The position numbers and the translations under genes are program-made. This document shows positions 1 to 6,789 of a stretch of DNA of 13,396 nucleotides, one piece after another; positions within the stretch are counted from its first letter, which is position 1; each line of letters opens with the position of its first letter. The stretch lies in contig JAEWNA010000210.1 of assembly GCA_023392975.1 (NCBI GenBank), positions 1 to 13,396 of the forward strand, read 5' to 3'. The DNA is from Pseudomonadota bacterium (GTDB lineage: Bacteria; Pseudomonadota; Gammaproteobacteria; Xanthomonadales; Xanthomonadaceae). The notes under the pieces were generated by a model. The model searched no databases, was not told the DNA's origin, and saw only the letters and a list, made by a program, of their open reading frames with translations.

Positions 1-11
1 GCGCGTGACCC

Positions 12-191
12 ATGATCGTGAATGAAAGTCGAATCATCGCCCACAACAGGGCGGGGTGGAGGTGCCGGCTGTTTGGCGGAAGTGCCGAAAACGGGATCAC
101 CTGGATTCCCGATGAAGGCCATGTCCCGAATGCCTTCTGGCGCTGGATGCAGCGACTCGCATTCGGCAACAAGTGGGAGCGTGTGAAGTGA
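12..191 (+). CDS. Small hypothetical phage protein (59 aa)
   Basis: This complete small ORF starts at ATG 12 and stops at TGA 189-191. It encodes 59 residues including WRCRLFGGS near the N-terminus and a Trp/aromatic-rich second half, VPNAFWRWMQRLAFG, ending basic (KWERVK). I recall similar short proteins just upstream of phage small terminases, but I know no function. There is no signal peptide and no convincing membrane helix. Its ATG overlaps a TGA at 13-15 in another frame, which could be the end of an upstream gene entering from outside the window. Its stop overlaps the GTG of the next small ORF. Its position makes it part of the late packaging operon. The reading frame looks real; the role is unknown. 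Confidence 0.6.
   Translation: MIVNESRIIAHNRAGWRCRLFGGSAENGITWIPDEGHVPNAFWRWMQRLAFGNKWERVK
175..179 (+). promoter_or_regulatory. Ribosome binding site for the 22-residue ORF
   Basis: GGGAG lies 8 bases upstream of GTG 188, inside the coding sequence of the preceding 59-residue ORF. It is the main reason to regard the following very small ORF as translated. Confidence 0.45.
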
Positions 192-256
192 TCTACCTCC
201 GCCGCCATCCCCTCGCTGAAGCGATCCGCCTCGCGATCCTCACCTACTACCGCTGA
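188..256 (+). CDS. Very small ORF (22 aa) upstream of terS, possible coupling peptide
   Basis: A GTG start at 188 overlaps the stop of the preceding gene as GTGA and the frame runs to TGA 254-256. The product is basic and likely helical: it begins (M)IYLRRHPLAEAI and ends LTYYR. A GGGAG Shine-Dalgarno site is correctly spaced. The stop lies two bases before the ATG of the small terminase, which has no visible Shine-Dalgarno site of its own. Translating this ORF could therefore deliver ribosomes to terS by termination-reinitiation. It could be a real micro-protein, a coupling leader or chance; the overlap at one end and tight spacing at the other favour translation. No function is recognisable. 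Confidence 0.45.
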   Translation: MIYLRRHPLAEAIRLAILTYYR

Positions 257-258
257 CC

Positions 259-738
259 ATGGGAAAGCCTCTAAGCCAGTACGTCGAGTACACCGACGAG
301 CTGGCGGCGGAGATTTGCGCGCTCCGTGCCGAAGGCGAAACGCTGACGTCGATACTGCGCTCGCCTGGAATGCCGACGCGGCGCGCCGTAGAGAAGTGGC
401 GAAAGGCTCGCGATGACTTTGCTACCGCCTACCAAGAAGCAAACGAAGACGGGTTCGATACCCGAGCAGAACGGGCGCTGGAGTCGCTGTATGCCGAGCC
501 TGGCGTGATCATCGGGGAAGACGGCAGGACGCGCATCGACTCTGCTTGGGTCGCGCTGATCAAGGTTCGCTTCTGGGGTGAGATGGAGATGCTGAAGCGC
601 TGGGACCCGAAGCGCTACGGGGATCGGATGGCGCTTGACCACGGGGCCCAGGAATCGCTCGCAACACTCATGGACCAAGCTCGTGCTCGCGTCCTCGCGC
701 TTCGCAAGCCGAAGGATGAGGAGGCTTCGCAGGAATGA
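259..738 (+). CDS. terS: Terminase small subunit
   Basis: This 159-residue protein should recognise viral DNA and load it onto the large terminase for packaging. Residues about 11-50 read as a helix-turn-helix of the phage small-terminase type (YTDELAAEICALRAEGETL, then MPTRRAVEKWRKARDDF), suited to DNA binding. The middle is helical, as expected for ring oligomerisation. WDPKRYGDR at 115-123 is a signature I associate with many small terminases of this group. The C-terminal tail is charged (KPKDEEASQE) and could contact the large subunit. The start at ATG 259 has no clear ribosome site and sits two bases after a 22-residue ORF, so coupling is likely. Its stop overlaps the large terminase start as ATGA. 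Identification rests on motifs, length and position immediately before terL. Confidence 0.85.
   Translation: MGKPLSQYVEYTDELAAEICALRAEGETLTSILRSPGMPTRRAVEKWRKARDDFATAYQEANEDGFDTRAERALESLYAEPGVIIGEDGRTRIDSAWVALIKVRFWGEMEMLKRWDPKRYGDRMALDHGAQESLATLMDQARARVLALRKPKDEEASQE
718..724 (+). promoter_or_regulatory. Ribosome binding site for terL
   Basis: GAGGAGG lies 10 bases upstream of ATG 735, within the end of terS. A second short purine stretch (AGGA, 731-734) abuts the start codon and is too close to serve. Confidence 0.5.
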
Positions 739-2210
739 GCGCGCAGCCGAAGCGGTCGAAACTGGCCGAGCTTGTCGACGACATCATGCAGTTCACCTAC
801 GACCCGCATGGGTACGTCCTCTACAACTACCCGTGGGGCCAGAAAGGCACCGAGCTTGCCGATCATGCAGGCCCGCGCAAGTGGCAGGCTGACGTGCTCG
901 ACTCCATCGGGCAGAAACTGCGAGATGGCGCCGCGGATCTCGGCGAAGTGATCCGCGAGGCCATCGCATCAGGCCATGGCATCGGCAAGTCCGCCCTGGT
1001 CGCATGGCTGTGCAACTGGGCCGTTGACACGTGCCGAGGTGCGCGCGGCGTCGTCACTGCGAACACGGAAAATCAGCTTCGCACCAAGACTTGGCCTGAA
1101 GTCGCCAAGTGGCGCCGCCTCGGCATGACGCGCGACTGGTTCGAGTGCACCGCGACCGCGCTCGTGTCGAACGATCAAACACAGGCGAAAGAGCATCGCA
1201 TCGACGCCGTGCCGTGGTCTGAGAACAACACGGAAGCCTTCGCCGGATTGCACAACGAAGGCAAGCGCATCCTGCTGATTTTCGACGAAGCATCGAAGAT
1301 TGCGGACAAGGTGTGGGAGGTTGCAGAGGGCGCGCTTACCGACCAAGGCACCGAGATCATTTGGGCGGTGTTCGGGAACCCGACGCGCAACGTCGGCAGG
1401 TTCCGTGAATGCTTTCGCAAGTTCTCCCATCGATGGACGAACAGGCAGATCGACAGCCGTACCGTCGAGGGCACGAACAAGAAAGAAATCGCGCAGTGGG
1501 AGCAGGATTACGGCGTTGACTCTGACTTCTTCAAGGTCCGTGTCCGCGGCCTGTTTCCGAATGCAAGTGCGCGCCAGTTGTATCCGCAGGACAGGATCGA
1601 TGCCGCATTCGGCCGGCACCTACGCCCGGAACAGTACAGCTTCGCGCCATCGATCATCAGCTGCGACCCGGCGTGGGAAGGTGATGACGAGCTGGTGATC
1701 GTGCATCGCAAGGGGTTGTTTCTCGAAATCCTCGACGTGATGCCGAAGAACGACGACGACATCTTCATCGCGAACAAGATCGCGCGCTTCGAGGACGAGA
1801 AGAAGGCCGACGCCGTGTTCATCGACCTCGGCTACGGGACGGGCATCTATTCTGCCGGGAAGGCCATGGGCCGCCAGTGGACGCTGGTTGCATTCAGCGG
1901 CGAGAGCACTGACCCCGGTTGCCTCAACAAGCGCGCCGAGATGGCGAAGCTGTTCGGCGAATGGCTCAGGGAAGGCGGCGCGATCCCGCCTGACCCGAGA
2001 CTCGCCGACGAGATCGCATCAATCGAGGCAAAGCCTCGCGTCGACGGGAAATTGCAGCTCCGATCAAAGGGCGAGATGAAAATTGATGGATTGCCGAGCC
2101 CGAATCGGTTCGATGCGGCCGCGATGACATTCGCTCACCCGGTCCTGAAAGGCGCTGGTGCCGGCACGTCAAGCGCGGCGCAAAACGGTTCCAACTTCGA
2201 CCCATACTGA
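735..2210 (+). CDS. terL: Terminase large subunit (packaging ATPase and nuclease)
   Basis: The 491-residue packaging motor couples ATP hydrolysis to DNA translocation through the portal and cuts the concatemer. The N-terminal ATPase carries a Walker A motif, SGHGIGKS at residues 79-86, and a Walker B, ILLIFDEAS at 179-187 with D184 and E185. The sequence GNPTRNVGRF at about 214-223 fits the usual coupling-motif region. The C-terminal RNase H-like nuclease has three plausible metal-binding acidic residues: D311 in SCDPAW, D364 in FIDLGYG and D460 in SPNRFDAAAM. Both halves look intact and the length is normal for the family. The ATG overlaps the terS stop (ATGA). The next gene begins 9 bases after its stop. 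Confidence in function is very high. Confidence 0.96.
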   Translation: MSAQPKRSKLAELVDDIMQFTYDPHGYVLYNYPWGQKGTELADHAGPRKWQADVLDSIGQKLRDGAADLGEVIREAIASGHGIGKSALVAWLCNWAVDTCRGARGVVTANTENQLRTKTWPEVAKWRRLGMTRDWFECTATALVSNDQTQAKEHRIDAVPWSENNTEAFAGLHNEGKRILLIFDEASKIADKVWEVAEGALTDQGTEIIWAVFGNPTRNVGRFRECFRKFSHRWTNRQIDSRTVEGTNKKEIAQWEQDYGVDSDFFKVRVRGLFPNASARQLYPQDRIDAAFGRHLRPEQYSFAPSIISCDPAWEGDDELVIVHRKGLFLEILDVMPKNDDDIFIANKIARFEDEKKADAVFIDLGYGTGIYSAGKAMGRQWTLVAFSGESTDPGCLNKRAEMAKLFGEWLREGGAIPPDPRLADEIASIEAKPRVDGKLQLRSKGEMKIDGLPSPNRFDAAAMTFAHPVLKGAGAGTSSAAQNGSNFDPY

Positions 2211-2219
2211 GCCCCAGCC

Positions 2220-2420
2220 ATGTGCAGCGTGAGCAAGCCCAAGGTGCAGCACTCTGCACCGCCCCCGATGGCTGTCCCCGAGACGACAAATCCGGAGGTT
2301 TCCGCCGCTCGCTCCAGGGCGAGGCAGCGCGCCTCTGCCGCCTATGGTCGCCAGTCGACCATCCTAGGCGGCGCCGTCGGTGGGCCGACGTCGCAAGCGA
2401 AGACGCTGCTGGGTAGCTGA
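2220..2420 (+). CDS. Small conserved-type phage protein (66 aa)
   Basis: This 66-residue protein starts MCSVSKPKVQ and ends with GRQSTILGGAVGG followed by SQAKTLLGS. Small podovirus proteins with an MC start, an Arg/Ala-rich centre and a (S/T)TIL...KTLLG tail are, to my recollection, common beside portal genes; their function is not established. It is polar, with no membrane segment or signal peptide. It begins 9 bases after the large terminase and ends 4 bases before the portal start. A competing frame at 2222-2416 lacks this recognisable ending. No strong ribosome site precedes it, so coupling to terL is likely. It might be a minor head or connector component; that is inference from position only. 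Confidence 0.75.
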   Translation: MCSVSKPKVQHSAPPPMAVPETTNPEVSAARSRARQRASAAYGRQSTILGGAVGGPTSQAKTLLGS

Positions 2421-2424
2421 CCCC

Positions 2425-4158
2425 ATGTCCGCTGTCATGATCGAGTCGCCGCGCGAGCTGGCATGGAAGCGCTTTGCGCACATGAAGAACGAGCGGACGA
2501 ACTGGGACAGCCTGTTCGTTGAGCTGCGTGACACGTTCATGCCGAACCGCGGCCGGTTTGAAGGCGACAAGAACAAGCGCATACAGCGCGTGGCGATGCT
2601 CAACAGCAAGCCGGCGATTGCGGTAAGGACAATGGCATCCGGCCTGCACGCCGGCCTGACAAGCCCGGCGCGGCCGTGGCAGAAGTCGACTATCCGCGAG
2701 GATGACCTCGGCGAGTTCGGCCCAGTGCGCGATTGGCTGGCGATCGTCGACGACCGGATGATGCGGTACTACACGATGTCTGGCCTGTACCAGGCGCTGC
2801 CGTTCATGTACGCCGAGTATGGGACGATGGGAATCATGGGTGGCATGCTGTTCGAGGACGACAAGACGCTGTTCCGCGTCGAGCCGTACACGATCGGCTC
2901 CTACTACGTCGCCCGCAGCGACCGCGGCGAATACGACACCATGTACCGCGTCGTGCAGATGACGGTGCGGCAGATCGTGTCGCGCTTCGGGTCTGGCCCG
3001 TTCGGCATGTCGCGGCTGTCCGCGGAGATTCGCTCGAAATGGGCGAATGCCGACCAGCGAGAAACCAGCGTCGACTTACTGCACACCGTCGAGCCCGGCG
3101 AGGGCAGCAACTGGGTCAGTTCGTGGTGGGAGATGGGGCGCTGCGAGACCCGCATGCCGCTGAAGGTCGCATCGTTCACCGGAAATCCTGTGCTCGCTGC
3201 GTCGTGGGAGTACATCGAGAACGAGGCCTATCCCTGCAACTGCCCCGGCATGATCGCCCGTGGAGATGCGAAGGCGCTGCAGGTGGATGAGCGCCGCAAG
3301 TCTCAGGCGATCGAGCGCAACGACAACCCCGCGATGCAGGGGCCGGTCAAGGCGACGAACGTCAACCTCGCCCCTGGCTCCTACAACGCCGTCGATGCGA
3401 TGCAGGCGACCGGCCAGAACGGCGGCATCAGGCCGATCTACGACATGAAGATCGACATCGGCCAGCGCCTGGAGAACCTGCGCGAGCGCGAGCGTCGGAT
3501 CGACACCGCGTTCTACGTCGACCTGTTCCTCATGCTCACCATGGACGAGCGCAGCCAGCGCGCGACGGCCGAGGAGATCCGGGCCAAGTACGACGAGAAG
3601 GTGCTCGCGCTTGGGCCGACGCTGGAACAGGCGAACGTCATGCTGCGCGGCCTGCACTCGTTCGTGTTCGACCTCATGGTCCGCAAGTCGATGCCGATCT
3701 GGCGTGGCGTGATCGACGGCGATCCGATCCTGCCGAAGCCGCCGGCCGAGCTGCTGCGCGATGGCGTCGAGATCGAGCCGGAGTTCATCAGCTCGCTGCA
3801 GCAGGCGCAGAAGGCGCAGCAGCTGCAGGGCCTTGAACGGTTCGCGTCCATGGTCGGCAACATCACAGCGCTGACGCAGCGTGCGCCGGAGAAGCTGGAC
3901 ACCGACCAGTTCCTCGACGAGTACGGCACCGCGCTGGGCGTCAACCCGCGCGTCGTCCGCGACGACGAGGAAGTCGCGCAGATGCGCGAACAGCAGGCGC
4001 AGGCCGACCAGATGGCGCAGATGGCGCAGATGGCGCCGGCGCTGCGCGATGCGGCTGGCGCGATGAAGGATGCGTCTGGCGCTGTACCGCAGGATGGGTC
4101 CGTGTTGCATTCGCTGGCCGGCGCCATGGCTGATCAGTCCGGGATGGCGATGCAATGA
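2425..4158 (+). CDS. Portal protein (T7-type head-to-tail connector)
   Basis: This 577-residue protein forms the ring at one capsid vertex through which DNA enters and leaves, and to which terminase and then tail attach. It matches the podovirus head-to-tail connecting family: FMPNRGRF at 38-45, ASGLHAGLTSPARPW at 71-85, an NPAMQGPVKATNVNLAPG segment mid-protein and RIDTAFYVDLF at 358-368, all typical of that family. The C-terminal tail from about residue 520 is Gln/Met/Ala-rich and contains three QMA repeats. I chose ATG 2425, four bases after the previous stop, over an in-frame start at 2380 that would add 15 Arg-rich residues overlapping the preceding gene. ATG 2437 is another option. It ends in an ATGA overlap with the next gene. 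Confidence 0.95.
   Translation: MSAVMIESPRELAWKRFAHMKNERTNWDSLFVELRDTFMPNRGRFEGDKNKRIQRVAMLNSKPAIAVRTMASGLHAGLTSPARPWQKSTIREDDLGEFGPVRDWLAIVDDRMMRYYTMSGLYQALPFMYAEYGTMGIMGGMLFEDDKTLFRVEPYTIGSYYVARSDRGEYDTMYRVVQMTVRQIVSRFGSGPFGMSRLSAEIRSKWANADQRETSVDLLHTVEPGEGSNWVSSWWEMGRCETRMPLKVASFTGNPVLAASWEYIENEAYPCNCPGMIARGDAKALQVDERRKSQAIERNDNPAMQGPVKATNVNLAPGSYNAVDAMQATGQNGGIRPIYDMKIDIGQRLENLRERERRIDTAFYVDLFLMLTMDERSQRATAEEIRAKYDEKVLALGPTLEQANVMLRGLHSFVFDLMVRKSMPIWRGVIDGDPILPKPPAELLRDGVEIEPEFISSLQQAQKAQQLQGLERFASMVGNITALTQRAPEKLDTDQFLDEYGTALGVNPRVVRDDEEVAQMREQQAQADQMAQMAQMAPALRDAAGAMKDASGAVPQDGSVLHSLAGAMADQSGMAMQ
4009..4035 (+). repeat. Triple 9-base tandem repeat in the portal gene
   Basis: CAGATGGCG occurs three times in a row, in frame, encoding (QMA)x3 in the predicted helical portal tail. 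Being a multiple of three, it could change copy number without breaking the frame. Confidence 0.8.
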
Positions 4159-4481
4159 GTCGCCGCCTCGAAAAGCTCCAGAAGCGCGAGAAGCAGCAGC
4201 GCGATGCGGACCTCCGCTGGCTCCTCGACGACGCCCGCGGTCGCCGCATCATCTGGCGCCTGCTGCAGGACAACCACTACGCGGAGCCGATCTTCAACGG
4301 CAACAGCCGCGACGCGATGGTCATCGGGCGGCAGGCTGCCGCGACCGAGTTCCTGCGCGACCTGAAGGCCATCGACATCAACCTCGTCCATCGCATGGAA
4401 ATCGAAGCGATCGACGCACAGAAACTCGCCCAGCAGTCCGCGGAAGCAGACGCCGGCGATGACGACGCCGACGACCTCTAG
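4155..4481 (+). CDS. Bbp19-like phage protein
   Basis: This 108-residue protein begins with a charged helix (RRLEKLQKREKQQRDADL), followed by the motif DLRWLLDDARGRRIIWRLL at 19-37, then FNGNS at 47-51 and a GRQAAATEFLRDL helix. This pattern, with a D-x-x-x-LL-x-D-x-x-GR-R-x-x-W-x-LL core, a short loop ending in GNS and a helix near GR, matches the small Bbp19-type proteins named after Bordetella phage BPP-1. They usually lie between portal and scaffold or coat genes. The C-terminus is very acidic (AEADAGDDDADDL). The start overlaps the portal stop as ATGA. Function is not established; a head-assembly or connector role is likely from position. Confidence 0.8.
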   Translation: MSRRLEKLQKREKQQRDADLRWLLDDARGRRIIWRLLQDNHYAEPIFNGNSRDAMVIGRQAAATEFLRDLKAIDINLVHRMEIEAIDAQKLAQQSAEADAGDDDADDL

Positions 4482-4499
4482 TCGGCCAACCCCACCTCC

Positions 4500-4503
4500 G
4501 GAG
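4500..4503 (+). promoter_or_regulatory. Ribosome binding site deciding the scaffold start
   Basis: GGAG sits 9 bases before ATG 4513. It favours that start over the in-frame upstream ATG at 4459, which lies inside the preceding gene. Confidence 0.6.
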
Positions 4504-4512
4504 CGCTACCAC

Positions 4513-5193
4513 ATGACTGCCGATACCACGGCGGCGACGGGCACGGCTGACCCCAGCCCCGCCACTGCCACGACGACGGCCACCACCGACGCGACGAATG
4601 CCACGACGCCCGCGGGCTCGCAGGCAACACCGCCTGAAGGTGGAGACACGACCGCCGCAACCACCGACGGCAGCACCACTGCCGCTGTGCCCGAGGCCTA
4701 CACCTTCGCCATGCCGGAAGGCATGACGCTGGACCAAGGCCTTGCCGATGCCGTCACGCCGATCTTGCGCGAGGCCAACATCTCGCAAGAGGTCGCGCAG
4801 AAGCTCGCCGACGCATTCGCCGAGCGGATGAAGGCCGCAGAGGCCGGCGCAGGCGATGCGTTCGACAAGGCCTACGAGGAACGCCAGAAGGCGGAAACCG
4901 CGGCCGAATGGGCGCAGTGGACAAAGCAGCTGCAAGCCGATCCCGAGATCGGCGGCAACAACTCGGCTGCGATCAAGTCGCGCGTCATTGACGCGATCGG
5001 CGTGGTCGCGACGCCCGAGATTAAGGCCGCGTTCAACGACCTCGGTTGGGGCAATCACCCCGAGATGGTCCGCCTCGTGCATCGCCTCATCGACTACACG
5101 CCGCCCGAGAAGGGCGAGCGCGCCGCGGGCGCCGGCGGCACCGGAAGCAAGACCCCAGAAGCGGTGCTTTGGCCCGACCTGCCTGCCCGCTGA
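4513..5193 (+). CDS. Capsid scaffolding protein
   Basis: This 226-residue protein is the likely internal scaffold that directs coat assembly and leaves before packaging. Residues 1-60 are low complexity and extremely Thr/Ala-rich (21 Thr and 15 Ala of 60), with Pro, Gly and Asp, and are probably disordered. After PEAYTFAMPEGM comes an acidic, helical, probably coiled-coil middle (about 72-145). GNHPEMVRL at 180-188 is a signature of podovirus scaffolds, in which LGNHPE(L/M)VR is common. The C-terminus TPEAVLWPDLPAR resembles the AEVLYP-type endings of that family, the part that would contact coat. The start at 4513 is chosen by its GGAG; an upstream in-frame ATG adds 18 residues of overlap. 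It directly precedes the major capsid gene, as expected. Confidence 0.85.
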   Translation: MTADTTAATGTADPSPATATTTATTDATNATTPAGSQATPPEGGDTTAATTDGSTTAAVPEAYTFAMPEGMTLDQGLADAVTPILREANISQEVAQKLADAFAERMKAAEAGAGDAFDKAYEERQKAETAAEWAQWTKQLQADPEIGGNNSAAIKSRVIDAIGVVATPEIKAAFNDLGWGNHPEMVRLVHRLIDYTPPEKGERAAGAGGTGSKTPEAVLWPDLPAR

Positions 5194-5211
5194 ACCCATC
5201 CCCCAATTCTG

Positions 5212-5216
5212 AAGGA
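5212..5216 (+). promoter_or_regulatory. Ribosome binding site for the major capsid gene
   Basis: AAGGA lies 8 bases upstream of ATG 5225, in a 31-base gap after the scaffold stop. It is among the cleanest ribosome sites in the window, fitting the most abundant virion protein. Confidence 0.65.
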
Positions 5217-5224
5217 CAACCACC

Positions 5225-6274
5225 ATGGCTACCCTCGCTACCGCGTCGGGTGCAGTGACCCTGCTCGACTTCGCGAAGTCAATCGACCCCGATGGCGTTC
5301 CCGCCAAGACCGTCGAACTGCTCTCGCAGTCCAACGAAGTTCTCGATGACATGGCCTGGATCGAGGGCAACCTCGCCACCGGTCACCAGGCATCGATCCG
5401 CACCGGCCTGCCGGTGTCGGTGTTCCGCAAGATGTACGGCGGCGTGCCGCCGAGCAAGTCGCTGCGCACCACCATCACCGACACCTGCGGCGTTCTCGAA
5501 GCCCGCAGCGAGATCGACAAGGCCGTTGCTGATCTCAACGGCAATTCGCAGGCGTTCCGCATGTCGGAGGCCTACGCGTTCCTCGAATCCATGAACCAGA
5601 CGTTCGCCGACGCGCTGATCTACGGCGACATGTCAAAGGATCCCGAGAAGTTCAACGGTTTCGCCCAGCGTTACAACACGATCTCGACCGGCACGTCCGA
5701 GATCGCGAAGAACGTGATCAGCGCCGGCGGCTCCGGCAACTGCACCAGCGTGTGGCTGGTCGTCTGGGGGCCGAACACGATCCACGGCATCATTCCGAAG
5801 GGGTCGAACGCCGGAATCCAGCACGAGGACCTCGGCGTGTTCGATGCATTCGACGGCACCAACGCGCGGTTCCGCGCGGTCGGTGATCGCTGGGAATGGA
5901 AGTGCGGCCTGCACGTCAAGGATTGGCGCTACGCCGTCCGCATCGCGAACATCTCCATCACCGACCTGCTGGGCCAGTCCGGCACGCAGGCGAACACCGC
6001 GGCGACGTGGCTGCCGAAACTCATGGTCAAGGCCATGGCGCGCATCCCGTCGATGGGCATGGGGCGCCCGGCGTTCTACGCCTCGCGCACCGTCAAGGAA
6101 ATGCTGTCGGTCGGCGCGCTGGACAAGTCGCAGCAGGTGCTGTCGATCCAGGACGCCGTCAGCCAGTACGGCAAGCCGGAACCCGGCTACGTCGCCCGTG
6201 GCGGCGTGAACCTCCTCGGCATCCCGGTGAAGACCGTGGATCGCATCCTCGAAACCGAATCGGCCCTGACCTAA
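5225..6274 (+). CDS. Major capsid protein (GP7-type coat)
   Basis: This 349-residue coat protein should build the icosahedral shell. It matches the GP7-type major capsid family of podoviruses throughout: ELLSQSNEVLDDMAWIEGN at 31-49, TGHQASIRTGLP at 52-63, GVPPSKS at 73-79, DTCGVLEARSEIDKAVADLNG at 86-106, and WLVVWGPNTIHGIIPKGSNAG at 177-197 followed by the GLHVKDWRYAVRIANI block at 228-243. An HK97-like fold is expected from the family, not seen directly. No protease gene or cleavable prodomain is apparent, so maturation probably relies on the separate scaffold. The start has a good ribosome site. The gene ends TAA fused with the next gene's ribosome site. The family assignment is strong. 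Confidence 0.93.
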   Translation: MATLATASGAVTLLDFAKSIDPDGVPAKTVELLSQSNEVLDDMAWIEGNLATGHQASIRTGLPVSVFRKMYGGVPPSKSLRTTITDTCGVLEARSEIDKAVADLNGNSQAFRMSEAYAFLESMNQTFADALIYGDMSKDPEKFNGFAQRYNTISTGTSEIAKNVISAGGSGNCTSVWLVVWGPNTIHGIIPKGSNAGIQHEDLGVFDAFDGTNARFRAVGDRWEWKCGLHVKDWRYAVRIANISITDLLGQSGTQANTAATWLPKLMVKAMARIPSMGMGRPAFYASRTVKEMLSVGALDKSQQVLSIQDAVSQYGKPEPGYVARGGVNLLGIPVKTVDRILETESALT

Positions 6275-6278
6275 GGAG
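6272..6278 (+). promoter_or_regulatory. Stop codon fused to the cement-gene ribosome site
   Basis: TAAGGAG contains the coat gene's TAA stop and a full Shine-Dalgarno core 8 bases before ATG 6287. The same seven bases recur at the end of the following gene. Confidence 0.75.
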
Positions 6279-6286
6279 ACACAGCC

Positions 6287-6778
6287 ATGGCCTTCATCGA
6301 CACCATGAACGAGTTCTCGGATGCGCAGGCGATCACCTCGACCGCCATCTCGACGAACGTCTACGACCTGTTCTCCGTCCGCAAGGGCGGCTCCTCGACC
6401 GCTGCCGACATCTCGCCGAACACCCGAATCGACCTCGGTCCTGGCGACGTCGAGCTGTGGGTCGTCGTCACCGTCAACACGACCTTCACCACCGGCACCT
6501 CTGCGGTGCTGACGGTGACGTTCGAGACTGCCGACGACGCCGGCCTGACGACCAACGCCACCGTCATCGCGACTTCCGGCAGCGCGATCACCGCGGCCAA
6601 CCTGACCCAGGGCACGCAGCTCATCGCGCTGTCGATCCCGTCGGCGCTGTACCGCCGCTACATCGGCATCCGCTACACGGTCGGCGTCGGCACGTTCACC
6701 GCCGGCGCTGTCGACGCGTACCTGACGCCTTCGCCGCAGGTCAACCGCATCGCCAAGTCGGCCTTCACGGTCCAGTAA
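6287..6778 (+). CDS. Capsid cement protein, Bbp16-like
   Basis: This 163-residue protein begins MAFIDTMNEFSDAQAITSTAI and continues with alternating beta-strand stretches (VELWVVVTVNTTF, SAVLTVTFETAD) and YRRYIGIRYTVGVGTFTAG, closing with AYLTPSPQ. This order (SDAQA near the start, a 'polar-VVV-V' strand, RYIG(I/L)RYTV, then a FTAG turn) matches the Bbp16 cement family, characterised in Bordetella phage BPP-1 as a jelly-roll protein that clamps coat subunits on the outside of the shell. Its position right after the coat gene agrees. The protein is small, Thr-rich, lacks Cys and is predicted all-beta. A strong ribosome site suggests high expression. The alternative is a generic decoration protein. 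Confidence 0.85.
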   Translation: MAFIDTMNEFSDAQAITSTAISTNVYDLFSVRKGGSSTAADISPNTRIDLGPGDVELWVVVTVNTTFTTGTSAVLTVTFETADDAGLTTNATVIATSGSAITAANLTQGTQLIALSIPSALYRRYIGIRYTVGVGTFTAGAVDAYLTPSPQVNRIAKSAFTVQ

Positions 6779-6782
6779 GGAG
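6776..6782 (+). promoter_or_regulatory. Stop codon fused to the ribosome site of the 61-residue gene
   Basis: TAAGGAG again joins the preceding TAA stop with a Shine-Dalgarno core, 7 bases before ATG 6790. This supports the small downstream gene being translated. Confidence 0.7.
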
Positions 6783-6789
6783 CTGATCC

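Noticed and set aside
1..15. End of an upstream gene (last codons before TGA 13-15)
   Set aside because: The overlap with ATG 12 is suggestive, but five codons are too few to call a gene.
2222..2416. Alternative frame over the small gene after terL
   Set aside because: It needs a GTG start and gives a Cys/Arg-rich sequence, whereas the frame at 2220 has an ATG and the recognisable STIL...KTLLG ending.
2380..2424. Longer N-terminus for the portal (extra 15 residues, Arg-rich)
   Set aside because: It lies within the preceding small gene, is unlike family N-termini, and ATG 2425 sits right after that gene's stop.
3076..4155. Long - strand open frame opposite the portal gene
   Set aside because: Arg/Leu/His/Val-rich shadow of the portal; no motif, no ribosome site context, and the + strand product is certain.
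4378..5379. Long - strand open frame opposite the scaffold gene
   Set aside because: Its Gly/Arg low-complexity sequence is the complement of the Thr/Ala-rich scaffold arm.
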